A stretch of DNA of 49,004 nucleotides from Prochlorococcus marinus (GCF_001180325.1 NZ_CVSZ01000054.1:1-49004), one strand, 5' to 3'. Counted from the stretch's first letter, positions 1-9,302 are shown. Notes: a model not told the origin generated them from the letters alone. Translations and numbers: made by a program.

Positions 1-63
1 GTTCGGGGACTCTTTCCATATCCTTTCTTGAAACAAAGATTTCATATTAAACATAATTCTACA
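1..63. repeat. Left arm of a 63-bp exact inverted repeat at the window edge
   Basis: The first 63 bases are the exact reverse complement of 4101-4163, which spans the upstream region and first six codons of the methyltransferase gene starting at 4145. Identity breaks at base 64, though a looser match (AACC then GTTAAA) continues for about ten bases. Because it sits exactly at the window edge, an assembly or amplification artefact is the leading explanation. A true duplication or invertible segment is the alternative. Confidence 0.9.
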
Positions 64-82
64 ACCAGTTAAAAATTCAAAT

Positions 83-158
83 CAATTAGGCCACATGACG
101 CTAGTCTTAAAGACTAAATCCATAATTTGAAACAATTAGGCCACATTATCAGGCCACG
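83..158. repeat. AGGCCAC direct repeats near a tRNA fragment
   Basis: CAATTAGGCCACAT occurs exactly at 83-96 and again at 133-146, 50 bases apart. CAGGCCACG follows at 150-158, and a fourth copy, ATTTAGGCCACA, lies at 422-433. Short spaced repeats beside an interrupted tRNA gene are what arm-type recombinase sites would look like, but no recombinase gene is in the window, so the role is inferred. Confidence 0.55.
101..116 (+). other. att-like copy of the tRNA-Ser anticodon arm
   Basis: CTAGTCTTAAAGACTA matches 14 of 16 bases of the anticodon arm of the tRNA-Ser fragment at 204-219 (CTAGTCTTGAAAACTA on the minus strand) but lies in the opposite orientation. Anticodon arms are common crossover cores for tyrosine recombinases. 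It lies between the first two AGGCCAC repeats, which supports an attachment-site reading. Confidence 0.4.
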
Positions 159-203
159 TTTGCAATATATTGCCAGAACCCTTGATATAGCTTCAATGTA
201 AAA

Positions 204-246
204 TAGTTTTCAAGACTAGAGCCTTAAACCACTCGACCACCCCTCC
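204..246 (-). pseudogene. 5' half of tRNA-Ser(UGA), truncated after the anticodon arm
   Basis: Read on the minus strand, this begins with the acceptor strand GGAGGGG, a D arm (GGTCGAGTGGTTTAAGGC) and an anticodon arm whose loop CTTGAAA gives anticodon TGA. After ACTA the sequence diverges. No variable arm, no T loop (GGTTCGAATCC) and no matching acceptor strand follow, so the gene cannot be functional. A half tRNA joined to foreign sequence is the usual scar at one end of an element integrated in a tRNA gene. Confidence 0.75.
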
Positions 247-440
247 AGAGGCTATTCAGTTTTGTTGAACTTCAAAACTATAACATAAGAAATTAGTCAT
301 AGTCTATAAATTCAAAGATTAAAAATTTATTTCAAGAAACTTGTCTGAGAGAGGAATTTTATTTAAAAATGATGGGTTAAGTCGTTATAACAGTCAATTA
401 TTAGTCACATTTAGTCCAAAAATTTAGGCCACAAAAAAAA
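247..440. other. Non-coding stretch beside the tRNA fragment
   Basis: No open reading frame or hairpin terminator was seen here apart from the last AGGCCACA repeat at 422-433. Together with 64-203 it forms the putative attachment region. Confidence 0.5.
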
Positions 441-590
441 TCACCCAAAGTTGACATTTTGTTGAAATAAACCAAATAAGTTATTCCCAACTATGGCAGC
501 GATTATTAAAACGAAGGCAACTATGGCGAAAAGAGCACTAACATCTTTTATGTCATATGGTGCTTTAAATAAAGGTTTTTGGTCTGCCAT
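441..590 (-). CDS. Small single-span membrane protein, 49 aa
   Basis: ATG start at 590, stop at 441-443. The product starts MADQKPLFKAPYDIKDVS, followed by one hydrophobic segment (about residues 20-42: ALFAIVAFVLIIAAIVG) and a short polar tail. The layout (polar N terminus, one helix) resembles small thylakoid or plasma membrane subunits, but I recognise no family. It lies between the tRNA scar and the DUF4278 gene, all on the minus strand. Confidence 0.6.
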   Translation of the reverse strand: MADQKPLFKAPYDIKDVSALFAIVAFVLIIAAIVGNNLFGLFQQNVNFG

Positions 591-679
591 TGTTATCTAA
601 TATATAAATGCAATTGAATCATATTATTTTAATGCTTGTGAGAAGTATTAAGTTATTGTTTAGTCTAAGAATGGGTAAT

Positions 680-706
680 AAAAAAGCCACTGAAAGTGGC
701 TTTTTC
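680..706 (-). terminator. Rho-independent terminator
   Basis: GCCACT (686-691) pairs with AGTGGC (695-700) across a 3-base loop. The minus-strand product ends in a run of six T, so it is well placed to end the DUF4278 transcript just upstream. A T run on the plus side makes it potentially bidirectional. Confidence 0.8.
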
Positions 707-723
707 ATAAATGGTTAAATAAA

Positions 724-825
724 CTAGCTTGTGTAAGTTTTTCCTCTATAAGTTAGTTCATTGTGCTGCTTTTTAGCTGCTTCTTTGTTCTGGACGTACT
801 TTTGTCCTCTGTAAATTAGAGTCAT
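724..825 (-). CDS. DUF4278 small protein, 33 aa
   Basis: ATG at 825 gives MTLIYRGQKY, a lysine-rich linker, then LTYRGKTYTS. The paired L-x-YRG-x-x-Y motif is the hallmark of the cyanobacterial DUF4278 family, whose members are short and of unknown function. The protein is basic and soluble, with no membrane span. A terminator follows 20 bases downstream, so it is probably a single-gene transcript. A comparatively GC-rich, hairpin-forming leader precedes it. Confidence 0.8.
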   Translation of the reverse strand: MTLIYRGQKYVQNKEAAKKQHNELTYRGKTYTS

Positions 826-930
826 TTTTTTAGCTCCGGTTTCGCTTAAGTCCCCGTTCCATGGCTTAAGTCGATTTGCGGCTTGCTATACGCAAGTTGA
901 ACGTTTTTGTAGCGGTTGCTACAAATTTAT
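826..930 (-). promoter_or_regulatory. Structured 5' leader of the DUF4278 gene
   Basis: This leader is visibly richer in G and C than its surroundings. It contains two small inverted repeats, GTAGC-GGTT-GCTAC (909-922) and CTTGC-TATAC-GCAAG (882-896), and two CTTAAG palindromes (846-851, 864-869). Such structure just upstream of a tiny gene suggests post-transcriptional control or a small RNA, but no known riboswitch class was recognised. From 930 to 1130 I see only AT-rich sequence. Confidence 0.4.
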
Positions 931-1130
931 AATAACATCCATTAAAATTATTTGTCTAGGTTTTTAATAAATAAACTTAATATATTAATGATAGATTAGG
1001 TTTCTGATAAAAATATTTATCATAATTCCTACTTAATTTCTCGCAGGTTACATTTTGTTCGTTTTTGAGAAGTATTTTTTATTTAATGAACTTTTAAATG
1101 TAAAATTCTTAAGATTATAAAATTTGTTTT

Positions 1131-1325
1131 ATGTTTTCTAGAAGCAAAAAACCTACAGTAAAAAAATCTGCAATAGTTGAAGAGACTCCATTATTTGCTC
1201 AATTATTACCATTCGCAAACAGAATGAATGATAAGGTCCAATTGGTAAATGCTTTGGCTTTTACTTTTATTATGGGATTCTCAATTTTTGGAATTGCTCT
1301 ATGGAAACTATCAGGGCTGACCTAA
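1131..1325 (+). CDS. Small membrane protein, 64 aa, unknown
   Basis: ATG start at 1131. A basic N terminus (MFSRSKKPTVKKS) is followed by a polar stretch and one C-terminal hydrophobic segment (residues 39-62, VNALAFTFIMGFSIFGIALW). The size and single C-terminal helix recall high-light-inducible proteins, but the ExxNGRxAM chlorophyll motif is absent, so I do not assign it there. It converges with the gene ending at 1331. Confidence 0.6.
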   Translation: MFSRSKKPTVKKSAIVEETPLFAQLLPFANRMNDKVQLVNALAFTFIMGFSIFGIALWKLSGLT

Positions 1326-1330
1326 ATATT

Positions 1331-1588
1331 TTATTTTTGCAAAGCATCAATTTTTGATTCTTTGTTTTCAATTATGGTTATTAACCATCTAGATGCTAGC
1401 CCTCTGGATATTGATCTATTTTTTAGAAATCTACATATATATACGTGTAGATTTTTTTCGTTTTTGGAGTTAAATTTCTCCTCAAAATCTAAGATATCCT
1501 CTTCTGAGGTTCTTTTTCTTAGCTCATCCACCAATGCATGACTTGAGGAATCATTAAACAAGTTTCCAATATTTAAGCTTAATGTCAT
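1331..1588 (-). CDS. Hypothetical soluble protein, 85 aa
   Basis: ATG at 1588. The product is charged, mostly helical and has no membrane span: MTLSLNIGNLFNDSSSHALV, then an acidic stretch, then YICRFLKNRSISRGLASRWL. I recognise no family. It stands alone between the convergent 64-aa gene and nrdJ. Confidence 0.55.
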   Translation of the reverse strand: MTLSLNIGNLFNDSSSHALVDELRKRTSEEDILDFEEKFNSKNEKNLHVYICRFLKNRSISRGLASRWLITIIENKESKIDALQK

Positions 1589-1676
1589 AAATAATTTATG
1601 TCCCTATTTAAGAGGTAGCCATAAATTAAATTTTTAAAAACTAATTTATATTTTTTATTTACAAATTATTCAAAAT

Positions 1677-4010
1677 TTAATCTTTTGGTTTAGCAAGAGG
1701 AAGCAAGCACTTATCTGAATCACAACCTGCTGGTCCTGCTTCAGATAGTTCTCCAACATCATATTTATTAAGAGCGTCAAAGAAATCGTTATTGACTTTC
1801 CTTTCTATTACTTTATTCTGCAATGATATATATTCCTCTTTACTTATTGGTTCAAAGGGTAATCTCGGAAAAGTAGCGTTAGCACTAAATCTAGCCAGCA
1901 ATGCTGCTGAAATATATCCCTCATTATTTTCTATTGCATTATGAATAGCCTTAGCTAAATCCTCGATTTCATTTTCTCTAAATTCTACGGTTGCAGAGGT
2001 ATTATGCTCTGTGTAAAATTTCTGCACTTGCATGTAAAAATCAAATTGAGCTAATGCTGAGAAATTATTGATATCTATTTGGTCTGCGCCGTCTATATTT
2101 GCCCAACTAACTTCTGTAGGGATTTCAACTAACCATTCTGTACATCTTGGATCAAATGGATTATCGAGCAAGCAACCATTTTCATCTTTATCAGATTGAG
2201 ATGGAACAACTGAGTAACCATAATCCATGCAAGCTAAAGCGATTGGGTCATTTTTCCTGAAAGTTATTCTTCTTATGAATCTTTGAGCCTTTGGAGGATG
2301 CCATCCTGGAGCTGCTCCAGTAAGAAGACTTTTAGTTCCAGCGGGCTGAACTGTTGTGCATCTATTTGGTCTCCTTAGATTATGCTTATCACAATATTCC
2401 CATACAGTTTCTTTTACTATTTTTCTCCAATAATCTAAGAATTTAGCTTCCTTTTCTTTGAAGGCCTTCCCTTCTTCGCTATTAGGCCTTCCTGCTTCCC
2501 ACCATTTCAACCATGGCGTCCCAAAGGCATGGACACAAAAATCAAATAATCCAGTGAAACTAACTCCTACAATAGGATCATATTCCCTACTTTTTCTATA
2601 ACGTTCAACTTCAAATTCATGATTAAGTAAGCATGCTACAGAAAGAGCGGCTGCTTTAAAAGCTTTTTTTTGCTCTTCAAAATTTCCTGGATCAATCTGA
2701 TTTAAATGAACTTCAGCCAAATTGCAATGGAAATCATTTCCCAAGATCTCCCCACAAGGGTTTAGTCCATATCGGCTCATCCTGTGGTCTAACTCTTCTT
2801 CAGAAAAAGGACCATAACTACTATTTATCCAATTTCTCGCTTCATCCTTGCCTTGTTCTGAGTAGATTTCAATAAATTCCTTTCTCAATTCATCATCTTT
2901 GAGAATATCTGCATTTGACCTTGCGATTGCTTCTGGTGCAAATTGAATGGCTCCCTCACCAGAATGGAATTGTTTTGTTACTGCATCCAAAACAGTTTGG
3001 TAAGTGGGTTTTGTATGGTAAACCCTAGTATGATTGGCCATTCTGAGGGCATCTTTTTCAGGATCTATTCTCCAATTACCATTCTCATCTTGACTCCATA
3101 AATTTTCTTTTGCTGATGCGGCTTCCTTATCATCTGAAGCAAATTGTCTCATTCCAGCACTTCTTCTTATATTCCCAGCAACTATGGTTACTGCAGCTTC
3201 ATCAATTAATAAACAACACTCTACTGTACTTAATTTCCTACCAATTGCCTTTCCAAGAAGTGATGCGACTCTAGAGTAAAGATCTTTCAATTTGATAGGA
3301 TTTGCCATACCACCAAAACCTTTTAATGATTCTCCCGCAGGCCTAATATCTTCCAAATCAATATAAACATCAATTTCTCTTTCAAGACTCTCGTTACTTG
3401 ATGCCTCAAGAAGATATTTATAGCTATCTACCCATCCTCTTCTGCTATCTCCAACTTTGATATGAAGATCTTTTCCTTTAATTTCTAATGATGACTTTTC
3501 TTCTCTTTGATCTTTAGGAGTTATTCCAACTTCACTGACTGATTTAATGTTTATTTTGTTAATTACCGTAGGTAGATTATTTATAAAATGAGGCTCAATT
3601 ATTGCACCTGTTCCACATCCCATCATTGCTAAGTCCATCATCAATGCGAAGGCTTCCCAATCAATTAAGTTTGTTGAGGTACAGTTGTATGCTCCTGAGA
3701 AATTTTGGTTCTTATTAATCCAAGGGGTTCCGCCTATCCATAACCATCTTCCTGAAGGTTGAGCTTTTTGGTTACTTTGCATCTCTCTCATTAGGATTAA
3801 TTCTTCTTCAGAAAGTTTTCCTAATTCTTTTAATCCCGATAAATTCCTTTCGCCTACTTCGCTCCAGTTCTCCCTTTTGCCAGATGAAGTTTTTCTACTA
3901 TAAGATCTGAAAAAAACTGGGTAAGCAGCTGGCGCAGTCTTTGGAAAATCATCTTTTTTAAGATTATTGGAATTGCTCTCTGAAGAAGCTTTATTTGGTG
4001 CAACAGTCAC
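1677..4010 (-). CDS. nrdJ: Adenosylcobalamin-dependent (class II) ribonucleotide reductase
   Basis: This enzyme reduces ribonucleotides to deoxyribonucleotides for DNA synthesis, using a B12 cofactor instead of oxygen and a metal radical subunit. Visible landmarks are the NPCGEIL active-site cysteine motif mid-protein, the TTVQPAGTKSLLTGAAPGWH phosphate-binding loop and the C-terminal redox pair CDSDKC. It is a full-length monomeric type, 777 aa from the GTG at 4010 (protein starts TVAPNKASS). An in-frame ATG at 4073 would add 21 mostly hydrophobic residues unlike the family N terminus, so I prefer the GTG, although neither start has a good Shine-Dalgarno sequence. The gene is divergent from the methyltransferase at 4145. 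It creates a demand for cobalamin in this cell. Confidence 0.95.
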   Translation of the reverse strand: MTVAPNKASSESNSNNLKKDDFPKTAPAAYPVFFRSYSRKTSSGKRENWSEVGERNLSGLKELGKLSEEELILMREMQSNQKAQPSGRWLWIGGTPWINKNQNFSGAYNCTSTNLIDWEAFALMMDLAMMGCGTGAIIEPHFINNLPTVINKINIKSVSEVGITPKDQREEKSSLEIKGKDLHIKVGDSRRGWVDSYKYLLEASSNESLEREIDVYIDLEDIRPAGESLKGFGGMANPIKLKDLYSRVASLLGKAIGRKLSTVECCLLIDEAAVTIVAGNIRRSAGMRQFASDDKEAASAKENLWSQDENGNWRIDPEKDALRMANHTRVYHTKPTYQTVLDAVTKQFHSGEGAIQFAPEAIARSNADILKDDELRKEFIEIYSEQGKDEARNWINSSYGPFSEEELDHRMSRYGLNPCGEILGNDFHCNLAEVHLNQIDPGNFEEQKKAFKAAALSVACLLNHEFEVERYRKSREYDPIVGVSFTGLFDFCVHAFGTPWLKWWEAGRPNSEEGKAFKEKEAKFLDYWRKIVKETVWEYCDKHNLRRPNRCTTVQPAGTKSLLTGAAPGWHPPKAQRFIRRITFRKNDPIALACMDYGYSVVPSQSDKDENGCLLDNPFDPRCTEWLVEIPTEVSWANIDGADQIDINNFSALAQFDFYMQVQKFYTEHNTSATVEFRENEIEDLAKAIHNAIENNEGYISAALLARFSANATFPRLPFEPISKEEYISLQNKVIERKVNNDFFDALNKYDVGELSEAGPAGCDSDKCLLPLAKPKD

Positions 4011-4100
4011 GATAAAAAAAACGTATGTAAATAACCCGTACTGGAAGAATAACTCTACCTGTGGCGTCTGCAACTATTCTTACCACTATTTAACGGTTTG

Positions 4101-4163
4101 TGTAGAATTATGTTTAATATGAAATCTTTGTTTCAAGAAAGGATATGGAAAGAGTCCCCGAAC
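4101..4163. repeat. Right arm of the 63-bp inverted repeat
   Basis: Exact reverse complement of 1-63. It covers the last 44 bases before the methyltransferase start codon and the first 19 coding bases. If the repeat is real, it would put the same start region at both ends of a 4-kb segment containing nrdJ. Confidence 0.9.
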
Positions 4164-4840
4164 CTGAATTAATGGAAGAAAAAGAGCAGGTCATTTCTTA
4201 TGACGAAGCTGATTTTGCAGAAGGGGAAGTTAATCTAATTAATCAAATAAATCAATATCTTTTGAAAAAAAATATTTCTTTAGGTAAAAAAGATTTAATA
4301 GTTGATTTAGGATGTGGCCCAGGAAATATTTCTGAGAAGTTGGCAATAAAATGGCCTAATACTGCAGTTGTAGGAATAGATGGTTCTAAAGAGATGATTT
4401 TGAGAGCAGAATATAATAAAAGTATTTCTACTAATCAAAAAAAATTAAAAAATTTACGCTACATTTGTTCTGACATCAAAGACATTAAATCAAATAATTT
4501 TTTATTTAAAAAAAGAATTAGTTTACTTGTAAGCAACAGTTTGATTCATCACATTACCAATCTTGAAGATTTCTTCAACACAATAAGAATTTTATCTAGT
4601 AAAGTTACTGTAAATTTTCACAAGGACTTAAAAAGACCATTAGATGAAAAGTCTGCTTTAGAACTCAAAGCACAATGTTCAACTAAATATAATGAGATTT
4701 TAACTAATGATTATTATGCCTCTTTAAGAGCTTCTTATACTTTTAAAGAGTTAAAAAATTTTATCTTAGAGAATGATCTATCCTCTTTAGATGTTTTTGA
4801 GGAAGGTGAAAATTATTTAATAGTCTATGGTAATGTTTAA
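4145..4840 (+). CDS. Class I SAM-dependent methyltransferase, 231 aa
   Basis: A Rossmann-fold methyltransferase. The SAM-binding motif I is LIVDLGCGPGNISEKLA (about residues 51-67), and motif II follows with an acidic residue (VVGIDGSKEMI). The motif IV region SNSLIHHI resembles BioC/UbiE-like enzymes. The substrate cannot be told from sequence. ATG start at 4145 lies in the right arm of the inverted repeat. It is divergent from nrdJ and 31 bases upstream of prfC, so it may be co-transcribed with prfC. Confidence 0.85.
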   Translation: MERVPEPELMEEKEQVISYDEADFAEGEVNLINQINQYLLKKNISLGKKDLIVDLGCGPGNISEKLAIKWPNTAVVGIDGSKEMILRAEYNKSISTNQKKLKNLRYICSDIKDIKSNNFLFKKRISLLVSNSLIHHITNLEDFFNTIRILSSKVTVNFHKDLKRPLDEKSALELKAQCSTKYNEILTNDYYASLRASYTFKELKNFILENDLSSLDVFEEGENYLIVYGNV

Positions 4841-4871
4841 GAACTAAGTGAAAGGCCCTTATATTATATAA

Positions 4872-6509
4872 ATGAGCTTAGGTACTAAAATTCTAAATAA
4901 TAAAGAAATACTGGATGCGGTAAATAAAAGAAGAAATTTTGCTATTATTTCCCATCCAGATGCTGGGAAAACGACTCTTACCGAGAAGCTTCTTTTGTAT
5001 GGAGGTGCCATTCAACAGGCAGGAGCAGTAAAAGCTAGGGGTAATCAGAGAAAAGCCACCTCAGACTGGATGGAACTTGAGAAACAAAGAGGTATTTCTA
5101 TTACATCAACTGTATTGCAATTTGAATATGAAAGATCTGTAATTAATCTATTAGATACACCAGGGCACCAAGATTTCTCCGAAGATACTTATAGAACATT
5201 AGCTGCTGCTGATAATGCAGTTATGTTGGAAGATGCTGCTAAAGGACTAGAACCTCAAACTAGAAAATTGTTTGAAGTTTGCAAGATGCGAAAAATACCA
5301 ATATTTACTTTCATAAATAAAATGGATAGACCAGGAAGAGAGCCATTTTCTTTACTTGATGAAATTGAATCAGAACTTGGATTAAATACCCTACCTATAA
5401 ACTGGCCAATTGGGAGTGGTGAGGAATTTAGAGGGGTTATTGATAGATTTTCGAGAGAGGTGATTTTATTTGATAAAGCAGTGAGAGGGAAACAATCGAA
5501 TGAGAAAAGATTAAGTCTTGAAGATAAAGAGCTATCAAAATATGTAGAGAGAGATTTACTTGAAAACTCACTTGAAGAATTGGAGGTTCTTGATGAGGCA
5601 GGATCTAAATTTGAAAAAGAAAAAGTTTTTAATGGCTCTTTAACCCCAGTTTTCTTTGGATCTGCCATGACTAATTTTGGCGTAAGGCCATTTTTAGATA
5701 GTTTTTTAAAAATGGCACAAAAACCAACTTCAAGAAATAGTAATAAAGGGGATATTGAACCTGCAAGCGATGAATTTAGTGGGTTTGTTTTTAAACTTCA
5801 GGCAAATATGGATCCAAAGCACAGAGATAGGGTTGCTTTTATAAGAGTTTGTAGTGGCAAATTTGAAAAGGATATGTCAGTTAAACATTCCAGAACTGGG
5901 AAAACAATTAGATTATCAAGACCACAAAAAATATTTGGGCAAGATAGAGAAGTAGTTGATGATGCCTATCCTGGAGATGTTATTGGTTTAAATAATCCAG
6001 GGATGTTTTCTATTGGAGATACTCTTTATACGGGTGCTCATCTGGAATATGAGGGCATACCATCCTTTAGTCCTGAAATATTCAGCTGGCTAAGAAATCC
6101 AAATCCCTCAGCATTTAAAAACTTTAGAAAGGGTGTTAATGAACTTCGAGAAGAAGGAGCTGTTCAGATTCTTTATGACTTTGATGAGAGTAAAAGAGAC
6201 CCTATTCTCGCAGCCGTTGGTCAATTGCAGCTGGAGGTAGTAACTCACAGATTAAAAAGTGAATATGGTGTAGATGCAAATCTTGAAGCAATGCCATATC
6301 AATTGGCTAGATGGATTTCTGATGGATGGCCAGCTATTGAAAAACTAGGCAGAATATTCAACTGTAAAATAGTTAAAGATTGTTGGAATAGGCCAGTTAT
6401 TCTTTTCAAAAATGAGTGGAATCTAAATCAATTTGTTGAAGACAATAATCAATTAAATTTAAACAAAGTTGCGCCCGTTGTTAGTGGAGTCGAACCAATT
6501 GTTTTATAA
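4872..6509 (+). CDS. prfC: Peptide chain release factor 3
   Basis: RF3 is a translational GTPase that removes RF1 and RF2 from the ribosome after peptide release. The G1 loop [10 protein letters not shown] sits at residues 27-36, and the DTPGHQDF (G3) and NKMD (G4) motifs follow. The C-terminal region with [26 protein letters not shown] is typical of RF3 rather than EF-G. Length 545 aa is normal for the family. The start is ATG with no strong ribosome site. The upstream methyltransferase is in the same direction. Confidence 0.96.
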   Translation: MSLGTKILNNKEILDAVNKRRNFAIISHPDAGKTTLTEKLLLYGGAIQQAGAVKARGNQRKATSDWMELEKQRGISITSTVLQFEYERSVINLLDTPGHQDFSEDTYRTLAAADNAVMLEDAAKGLEPQTRKLFEVCKMRKIPIFTFINKMDRPGREPFSLLDEIESELGLNTLPINWPIGSGEEFRGVIDRFSREVILFDKAVRGKQSNEKRLSLEDKELSKYVERDLLENSLEELEVLDEAGSKFEKEKVFNGSLTPVFFGSAMTNFGVRPFLDSFLKMAQKPTSRNSNKGDIEPASDEFSGFVFKLQANMDPKHRDRVAFIRVCSGKFEKDMSVKHSRTGKTIRLSRPQKIFGQDREVVDDAYPGDVIGLNNPGMFSIGDTLYTGAHLEYEGIPSFSPEIFSWLRNPNPSAFKNFRKGVNELREEGAVQILYDFDESKRDPILAAVGQLQLEVVTHRLKSEYGVDANLEAMPYQLARWISDGWPAIEKLGRIFNCKIVKDCWNRPVILFKNEWNLNQFVEDNNQLNLNKVAPVVSGVEPIVL

Positions 6510-6560
6510 AGTCTTAATGGATTATAAAATTAGTTAATCTGTTAGTATTGGTAAAAAATT

Positions 6561-7235
6561 TTGGATTCAAACAGTAATAAAAATAATAACGAAAAATCAC
6601 CTTATGAAATTTTAGGTGTAAAAGAAGGTGCTGCTTTTGAGGATATTCAGAAGGCTAGAGATATTAAAGTTAAAGAGGCTGGTGAAGACTTAATTTTAAA
6701 AGCGAAAATAGAATCTTCCTTTGATCAATTACTCATGGGTAGTTTGAAAGCCAGGCAATCTGGAAATGTAAGCTATGAAGCTGTGAGTGCCTCAAAAAAA
6801 GAAAAACAAATTAATCAATTTGCCAATAATAACTTCCCACTTCTTTCTAAGATAAAAAATTTAAATAATAACTCTAACAATTCAAGTCAGTATAGTCTGC
6901 CAAAAATAACTACCCCCTCATTTGATAATCTCTCAATAAAAATATCTGTTGGGCTATTATTTTTAATTTTGTTATTTATCAGTCCAGACTCTAATAATAG
7001 ACTTTTACTCTCTATCTCAACATTAATACTTACCTATACTCAAATTAAATCAGGGAAAAGATTTATAGGTTCTCTAGGTTGGAGTGTTACCTTTCTCTCG
7101 ATAGGATTAATATTTGGTGGATTGCTTGAAAATAATTCTTTCATTCAGGAAGTATCAAACAACTCTTTATCAATACAAAAAATTCAAAGTATTCCGGCGA
7201 TGGTTATTTTATGGCTAGGCGTAATTTTTTTATGA
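6561..7235 (+). CDS. CPP1-like (J-domain-like) membrane protein, 224 aa
   Basis: The N terminus carries a degenerate J-like segment ([22 protein letters not shown], residues 13-34) with no HPD tripeptide. A polar linker follows, then four hydrophobic segments in the C-terminal half. This is the architecture of the cyanobacterial/plastid CPP1 family, chaperone-like proteins linked in plants to protochlorophyllide oxidoreductase stability. The start is TTG at 6561, the only candidate that keeps the J-like segment intact. The last six bases overlap the convergent hslO gene. Confidence 0.8.
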   Translation: MDSNSNKNNNEKSPYEILGVKEGAAFEDIQKARDIKVKEAGEDLILKAKIESSFDQLLMGSLKARQSGNVSYEAVSASKKEKQINQFANNNFPLLSKIKNLNNNSNNSSQYSLPKITTPSFDNLSIKISVGLLFLILLFISPDSNNRLLLSISTLILTYTQIKSGKRFIGSLGWSVTFLSIGLIFGGLLENNSFIQEVSNNSLSIQKIQSIPAMVILWLGVIFL

Positions 7236-8138
7236 TTGATTTTCTATCATAGATTTAATTTCTTCATAATTTATAAGATATTTATTTTTACAAAATTCAC
7301 AAACCAACTCTGCTTTGCCATCTTTCTTGAGGATGTCCTCTAACTCGCTCTTATCAAGCATTTTCATCGCATTTAAACTTCTTTGTTTGGAACACTTGCA
7401 TTTAAAACTCACTTCTTGAGAACGAGCTTTTTCAGAGATTGATTTATCGTCAATATCGGGAAATATATTTCTAATTAAATCAAGAAGATTATCTTTTGAC
7501 TTAAATAGATCTTCGCTGAAAGAATTAATTTCTTTGCATCTTTCTTCAAGAAGTGAGACTAGCAGAGGGTCAGTATCTTTTTTAGGTAAAACTTGAGCTA
7601 ATAAGCCACCACTACAAATAACACTTTTATTTTGAATTTTTTCTCCAATAAATACAGCAGAGGGAGTTTGCTCTGAATGATATAAATATGAAGCTAAGTC
7701 TTCAGCAATATTCCCATTTACTAATTCAACAGTGCTTGTAAAGGGTTCTCCAAATCCACTATCTCTAATTACATTTAAATATCCTGTACCTAATGCTTTT
7801 GTAAAATCAAAAGAATATTTATTATTTTCTATTTTGACTAGGTCCAATTCTAAATTAGGATTCCCTACATAACCCCTAACTTTCCCGTCTCTACCTGCAT
7901 CAACTAGTAATCCCTTTAAAGGTCCGTCAGATCTAACTCTTAAAGTGACTCTCCCATGCATTATTTTCATCGAGCTTGCTAAAAGCAGTGAAGCACTAAA
8001 TGCTCTGCCTAAGATACAGGTGGTTAAGTAAGAAAGGCCATGTCTTTTTTTTGCTTCTAAAGAAGATTCTGTTGTTAGGACCGCAACTAATCTTATTCCT
8101 CCATTGGCTGCAGTAGCCCGAACAATCCTATCCTGCAT
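7230..8138 (-). CDS. hslO: Redox-regulated chaperone Hsp33
   Basis: Hsp33 holds unfolding proteins during oxidative stress and is activated when its C-terminal zinc-bound cysteines form disulfides. The four cysteines are visible as CKC and CEFC near the C terminus ([10 protein letters not shown] and [11 protein letters not shown]). The N-terminal core [17 protein letters not shown] and the [10 protein letters not shown] region match the family. Length 302 aa is normal. The ATG overlaps the end of the upstream ABC ATPase gene by 11 bases, so the two are probably translationally coupled. Confidence 0.95.
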   Translation of the reverse strand: MQDRIVRATAANGGIRLVAVLTTESSLEAKKRHGLSYLTTCILGRAFSASLLLASSMKIMHGRVTLRVRSDGPLKGLLVDAGRDGKVRGYVGNPNLELDLVKIENNKYSFDFTKALGTGYLNVIRDSGFGEPFTSTVELVNGNIAEDLASYLYHSEQTPSAVFIGEKIQNKSVICSGGLLAQVLPKKDTDPLLVSLLEERCKEINSFSEDLFKSKDNLLDLIRNIFPDIDDKSISEKARSQEVSFKCKCSKQRSLNAMKMLDKSELEDILKKDGKAELVCEFCKNKYLINYEEIKSMIENQS

Positions 8139-8775
8139 GATTTTCTTTCATAAAATTTTTGATTTTCCCTTTTTCCAAGAATAATATCCTAGAAGGAATT
8201 CCCTCAAATAAGGCAGGTTCATGAGTAACAATAATAATTGTATTTTTATTTTTTAAATCAAGAATTAAATTCTTCACATCATTTCTCATTGAATAGTCTA
8301 ATCCAGCAGTTGGTTCATCAAGTAAAAGAATTGAGGGGTTTCTAAGTAGTTGAACTGCTACAGCTAACCGCCTTTGTTGTCCGCCACTTAGCTGTTCTGG
8401 TGGTTGAGTCAAATTAATTTTTTTTAAACCAACTTTATTTAAAACTATTTCTATATTTTTTTCTCTTAAAGATTTATGGCCTATTTTTAATTCTTTACCA
8501 ATGGTTGTACCTATAAAGTATCTTTCAGGAAATTGGAATACTACTCCACAAAACCATCTTCTTTGTCTAGAAGACAAAATTTTATTCTTCCAAGTAATTT
8601 TCCCCTTTTGCGGATTTGTTAATCCGCTTATTATTTCGAGTAGCGTTGTTTTCCCAGAACCACTATTGCCGCAAATTAAAATGATTTCATTTTCATGAAC
8701 TTTTAAATTTAAATTATCTATTATTTTTCTTTCACCAGTTTGGGGTTGATAAGATATTTCTTTTAAATCAAGCAT
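8128..8775 (-). CDS. ABC transporter ATP-binding protein, 215 aa
   Basis: The Walker A motif GNSGSGKTT is at residues 36-44, followed by signature [12 protein letters not shown] and Walker [13 protein letters not shown]. The compact size and sequence style resemble the energy-coupling-factor/CbiO type. No permease is adjacent and the substrate cannot be deduced. It overlaps hslO by 11 bases and is read first. A stand-alone ATPase paired with hslO may pair with a permease encoded elsewhere. Confidence 0.88.
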   Translation of the reverse strand: MLDLKEISYQPQTGERKIIDNLNLKVHENEIILICGNSGSGKTTLLEIISGLTNPQKGKITWKNKILSSRQRRWFCGVVFQFPERYFIGTTIGKELKIGHKSLREKNIEIVLNKVGLKKINLTQPPEQLSGGQQRRLAVAVQLLRNPSILLLDEPTAGLDYSMRNDVKNLILDLKNKNTIIIVTHEPALFEGIPSRILFLEKGKIKNFMKENHAG

Positions 8776-8858
8776 TATTAATTAAGTTATAGGTATGAAT
8801 TTGAATCTAGTAATAACTTACTTATAATAGCTTTAGATCTAAAAAGATATTAGTCAAT

Positions 8859-9302
8859 ATGAATATTATTTTTAGGGAAGTTGATCCTTTTAATTGTTGG
8901 ATATGGATCAGGTTTTCAGAATCACCAACTCAAGATGAAAAAAATTATTTAGATGGTGTTTTTGATAGTTGGTACGTCTTAGGAAGATTAGGTGGATTTA
9001 ATTCTGAAAATTTGCAAACTCATGAAGAGGGTTCTGATCTAAGTTGGATGTCCTATGATAATGACCAAAAAAATGCATCTCTTCCAGCCTTAATGCATAA
9101 TTTAGGAATTATGGAATATCAAAATCTTTGGGGAAGATGTTGGGTTGATTTTGGAACTTCAGACTCCATTTCAATAGATATATTAATTAATTCTTTGAAT
9201 GAGATATCAAATAATTATGTAAAAATTGAAGAGTTAATTATTGGGGGTGAAAATAATGATTGGTCAGTTGAAGAACATGAAGATTTAGTTTTCAAAGATT
9301 AA
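8859..9302 (+). CDS. DUF3531 family protein, 147 aa
   Basis: The sequence REVDPFNCWIWIRF near the N terminus and the WYVLGRLGGFN and GRCWVDFGTSD segments match the cyanobacterial and plastid DUF3531 family, whose function is not established. The protein is soluble with no membrane span. It sits 9 bases upstream of rsmE and 6 more separate rsmE from the next gene, so the three form an operon. Confidence 0.85.
   Translation: MNIIFREVDPFNCWIWIRFSESPTQDEKNYLDGVFDSWYVLGRLGGFNSENLQTHEEGSDLSWMSYDNDQKNASLPALMHNLGIMEYQNLWGRCWVDFGTSDSISIDILINSLNEISNNYVKIEELIIGGENNDWSVEEHEDLVFKD

Noticed and set aside
204..246. Complete tRNA-Ser gene
   Set aside because: The 3' half with T loop and acceptor strand is missing; only a fragment exists.
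5255..5668. 137-codon ORF antisense to prfC
   Set aside because: Serine-rich shadow of a confident coding gene; no motif of its own.
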